Of a stretch of 33,945 nt of DNA, positions 32,505-33,945 are shown piece by piece. Origin of the DNA: Candidatus Zixiibacteriota bacterium (lineage in GTDB: Bacteria; Zixibacteria; MSB-5A5; GN15; FEB-12). The translations under genes were made by a program, and so were the position numbers. A model generated the notes under the pieces. The model was not told the DNA's origin, made no database searches, and worked only from the letters and a program-made list of their open reading frames with translations. The stretch spans positions 1 to 33,945 of the forward strand of contig JAWXAN010000045.1 of NCBI GenBank assembly GCA_034439475.1, given 5' to 3'. Numbering within the stretch: position 1 is the stretch's first letter; the number at the start of each line of letters is the position of its first letter.

Positions 32505-33254
32505 ATGGCATATTCTCCAAAAATAGCCCAGTGGCCCGACGTCTTTGCCGATTCATTGCCGCTCAATGAAGCATTCTTGTCAATTCAAGGCGAGGGCCGG
32601 TTTGCAGGATATCCGGCGATATTTCTGCGGTTTAACTACTGTAATCTTGGATGCGCGTGGTGTGATACGCGATTTACCTGGGCCGAAGGAAAAATCGAGC
32701 AAGCCGAGCTTATGTCGGCCCCTCAAATTGCCAATAGAGCGAACGAACTCATCAGCAAAACTGCCTTGAATCCGTCACAAGTCCATATCGTGCTGACCGG
32801 CGGAGAACCAATGCTTCATCAGGATAGACTTCCTTCACTCATGGATGAACTTAAGGCGAAAGGGTTCACATTTTTTGAGGTAGAAACAAATGGGATGTTC
32901 GCCCCGTCAAAAGAAATGGCCTCACTTGTGTCGTGGTGGAACTGCTCTCCCAAACTCACAAATAATGGTCTCCCGACGCAGATAAATCGTGTTCCATCGG
33001 CAATCGAAGCCTTGATGGCAACACAAAAAGTTGATTTCAAATTTGTGGTCGGCTCGCCGCAAGATATCGCTGAGATTGAACTGGACTATCTTCCGCTCAT
33101 TCCTTCAGAGACGATAATGCTCATGGCCGAAGGGTGGACGCGAGAGAAACAAATAACGGCAATGCCATGGGTAATCGAAGAATGTCATCGACTGGGCTGG
33201 CGTTTCTCCCCGCGATTGCATATTCTCGCCTGGGGGGATGAACGCAAACGCTGA
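32505..33254 (+). CDS. queE: 7-carboxy-7-deazaguanine synthase QueE (radical SAM)
   Basis: QueE uses SAM and a 4Fe-4S cluster to contract 6-carboxytetrahydropterin to 7-carboxy-7-deazaguanine. The 249-residue protein has FLSIQGEGRFAGYPAIFLR, the cluster motif C46-x3-C50-x2-C53 in YCNLGCAWCDT, the SAM-binding VLTGGEPMLH, and SPKLTN. The WCDT threonine, which contributes to Mg2+ binding in QueE, is present. It is placed between queC (3 nt) and queD (28 nt). Confidence 0.97.
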   Translation: MAYSPKIAQWPDVFADSLPLNEAFLSIQGEGRFAGYPAIFLRFNYCNLGCAWCDTRFTWAEGKIEQAELMSAPQIANRANELISKTALNPSQVHIVLTGGEPMLHQDRLPSLMDELKAKGFTFFEVETNGMFAPSKEMASLVSWWNCSPKLTNNGLPTQINRVPSAIEALMATQKVDFKFVVGSPQDIAEIELDYLPLIPSETIMLMAEGWTREKQITAMPWVIEECHRLGWRFSPRLHILAWGDERKR

Positions 33255-33282
33255 AGCACATCTCTAAATAACTCGGAGAACA

Positions 33283-33645
33283 ATGAAAGTTACCCTCACA
33301 AAAGAATTCAGGTTCGAAGCCTCGCATAGACTTGACCATTTGCCGCCGTCCCATCCCTGTTATAATCTGCATGGTCATAGCTACCGAGTTTTGATTCAGG
33401 TGCATGGTAAAGTCGACGAAACAACCGGGTTCCTCATTGATTATGCCGACATCAAACGGATAGTGGATCCGATTGTGAGCCGGCTCGACCACACACATTT
33501 GAACAACGTCGATGGATTGTCTATCACCTCGACCGAATTTATTGCCCGCTGGCTTTGGGAGAGGATAAAACCCAATCTGGCTATTTTAAGTAAAATTATC
33601 ATAGAAGAGACCCAGTCGAGCAGTTGCGAATACAGCGGAGAATGA
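33283..33645 (+). CDS. queD: 6-carboxy-5,6,7,8-tetrahydropterin synthase QueD
   Basis: QueD makes 6-carboxytetrahydropterin from dihydroneopterin triphosphate. The 120-residue protein of the PTPS family has zinc-binding H15 (FEASHRL), H30 and H32 (LHGHSY), catalytic C26 (SHPCYNLHG), H70 in LDHTHLN and a Glu pair (E108/E109) near the C-terminus. GGAG lies before ATG. It ends the preQ1 operon; the GTP cyclohydrolase that starts the pathway is not in this window. Confidence 0.97.
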   Translation: MKVTLTKEFRFEASHRLDHLPPSHPCYNLHGHSYRVLIQVHGKVDETTGFLIDYADIKRIVDPIVSRLDHTHLNNVDGLSITSTEFIARWLWERIKPNLAILSKIIIEETQSSSCEYSGE

Positions 33646-33945
33646 GCGGTTGACTTGTCTGCCCGATACTATGGTTGCGGTGAGTCCCGTTTTGCTGGGT
33701 ACATCACGACGATACGCTGGCAATGCTTGCTTTATTCCTGTACCACACTCCCGACATTCGTCGGGACGGTGTGTTCTTCTATTTGGTCTGTATCCGTTGT
33801 GGTGTCGGGCGCCCTCGCCCGACACAAAAATTGAAAGGGGAGACACAGGGATCTGCCCCTACGGAATAGTCAGAATTAGAAGTGGTTTTTCTCGTAGGGG
33901 CAACCCCCCGTGGTTGCCCTCTTTAATTTCGCGCCCGACCGACCC
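33646..33945. repeat. Repeat cluster at the right end
   Basis: There is no gene here. Contents: the TACCACACT element with the CCCGACATTCGTCGGGA loop at 33741-33773; the GTGTCGGGCG hairpin at 33796-33828, identical over 33 nt to 566-598; TGCCCCTACG (33854-33863) with CGTAGGGGCA (33893-33902) as 10-bp inverted arms; and GGGCAACC (33898-33905) with GGTTGCCC (33912-33919), which shares bases with the former, so the two hairpins exclude each other. Confidence 0.75.
33741..33773 (+). repeat. Palindromic TACCACACT...GTGTG element with nested palindrome in the loop
   Basis: TACCACACT, then CCCGACATTCGTCGGGACGG, then TGTG. The loop is itself a hairpin (CCCGA/TCGGG). A degenerate relative with the same plan lies at about 6003-6033 (CACAATCCCGA...CGGG...GTGTGA-like). 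Confidence 0.8.

Overview
The window looks like a chromosomal segment of a Gram-negative bacterium of the FCB (Fibrobacteres-Chlorobi-Bacteroidetes) superphylum or a candidate phylum near it; a Zixibacteria-like genome would fit, but that is an inference. The reasons are a secreted subtilase ending in a YPNPFNPST-type C-terminal sorting domain, an outer-membrane beta-barrel, a lipoprotein substrate-binding protein, and intergenic spaces packed with short palindromic repeats. No rRNA, tRNA, CRISPR array, integrase or transposase was found.

Layout. Positions 1-781 hold a pentanucleotide tandem, dispersed repeats and a 30-codon remnant of an NtrC-type regulator cut off by a repeat. Enolase (782-2086, minus) follows, then an RRM RNA-binding protein with a clear terminator, a CPXCG cysteine-rich protein, a GT-C membrane glycosyltransferase and a sugar-nucleotide epimerase (2580-5849, plus). 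After a repeat cluster, a minus-strand operon (6311-11022) carries an M20 amidohydrolase, a secreted beta-propeller protein, a YbbR/CdaR protein and tsaD.

The centrepiece is the plus-strand metal operon at 11154-16605. A TATAAT promoter overlapped by an 18-bp CCTTAAGG-centred palindrome drives an outer-membrane barrel, a two-domain DtxR/MntR regulator, and an A-I (TroA/YtgA) ABC transporter. In that transporter the first permease is fused to a second, complete DtxR-like repressor domain, as in chlamydial YtgCR. The system would therefore have two repressors, one soluble and one membrane-tethered, and a dedicated outer-membrane component. A gene 10 nt downstream (16616-17710) encodes an uncharacterised two-domain protein with a DprA/SLOG-like N-terminus.

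Further right are a large secreted subtilase (minus) and a TIGR03960-type radical SAM/DUF2344 protein that lacks the first cluster cysteine, adjacent to rsmB. A minus-strand cluster (25906-29240) follows: an FHA-GAF-PP2C phosphatase, the remnant of what looks like a Ser/Thr kinase gene, a small membrane protein and a secreted thermonuclease-like protein. Next come a sodium:solute symporter and a 7-deazaguanine (preQ1) cluster, with queC-queE-queD on plus and queF-cupin divergent. The window ends in another repeat cluster.

At least four kinds of short repeat (a GATTGCCGCG...CGCAACGAC unit, a TACCACACT...GTGTGATC hairpin with exchangeable loop, a GTGTCGGGCG hairpin, a CAGTCAGGCG hairpin) recur in different orders and orientations in five of the long intergenic gaps. 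Two gene remnants lie in this window, one ending directly at a repeat boundary.
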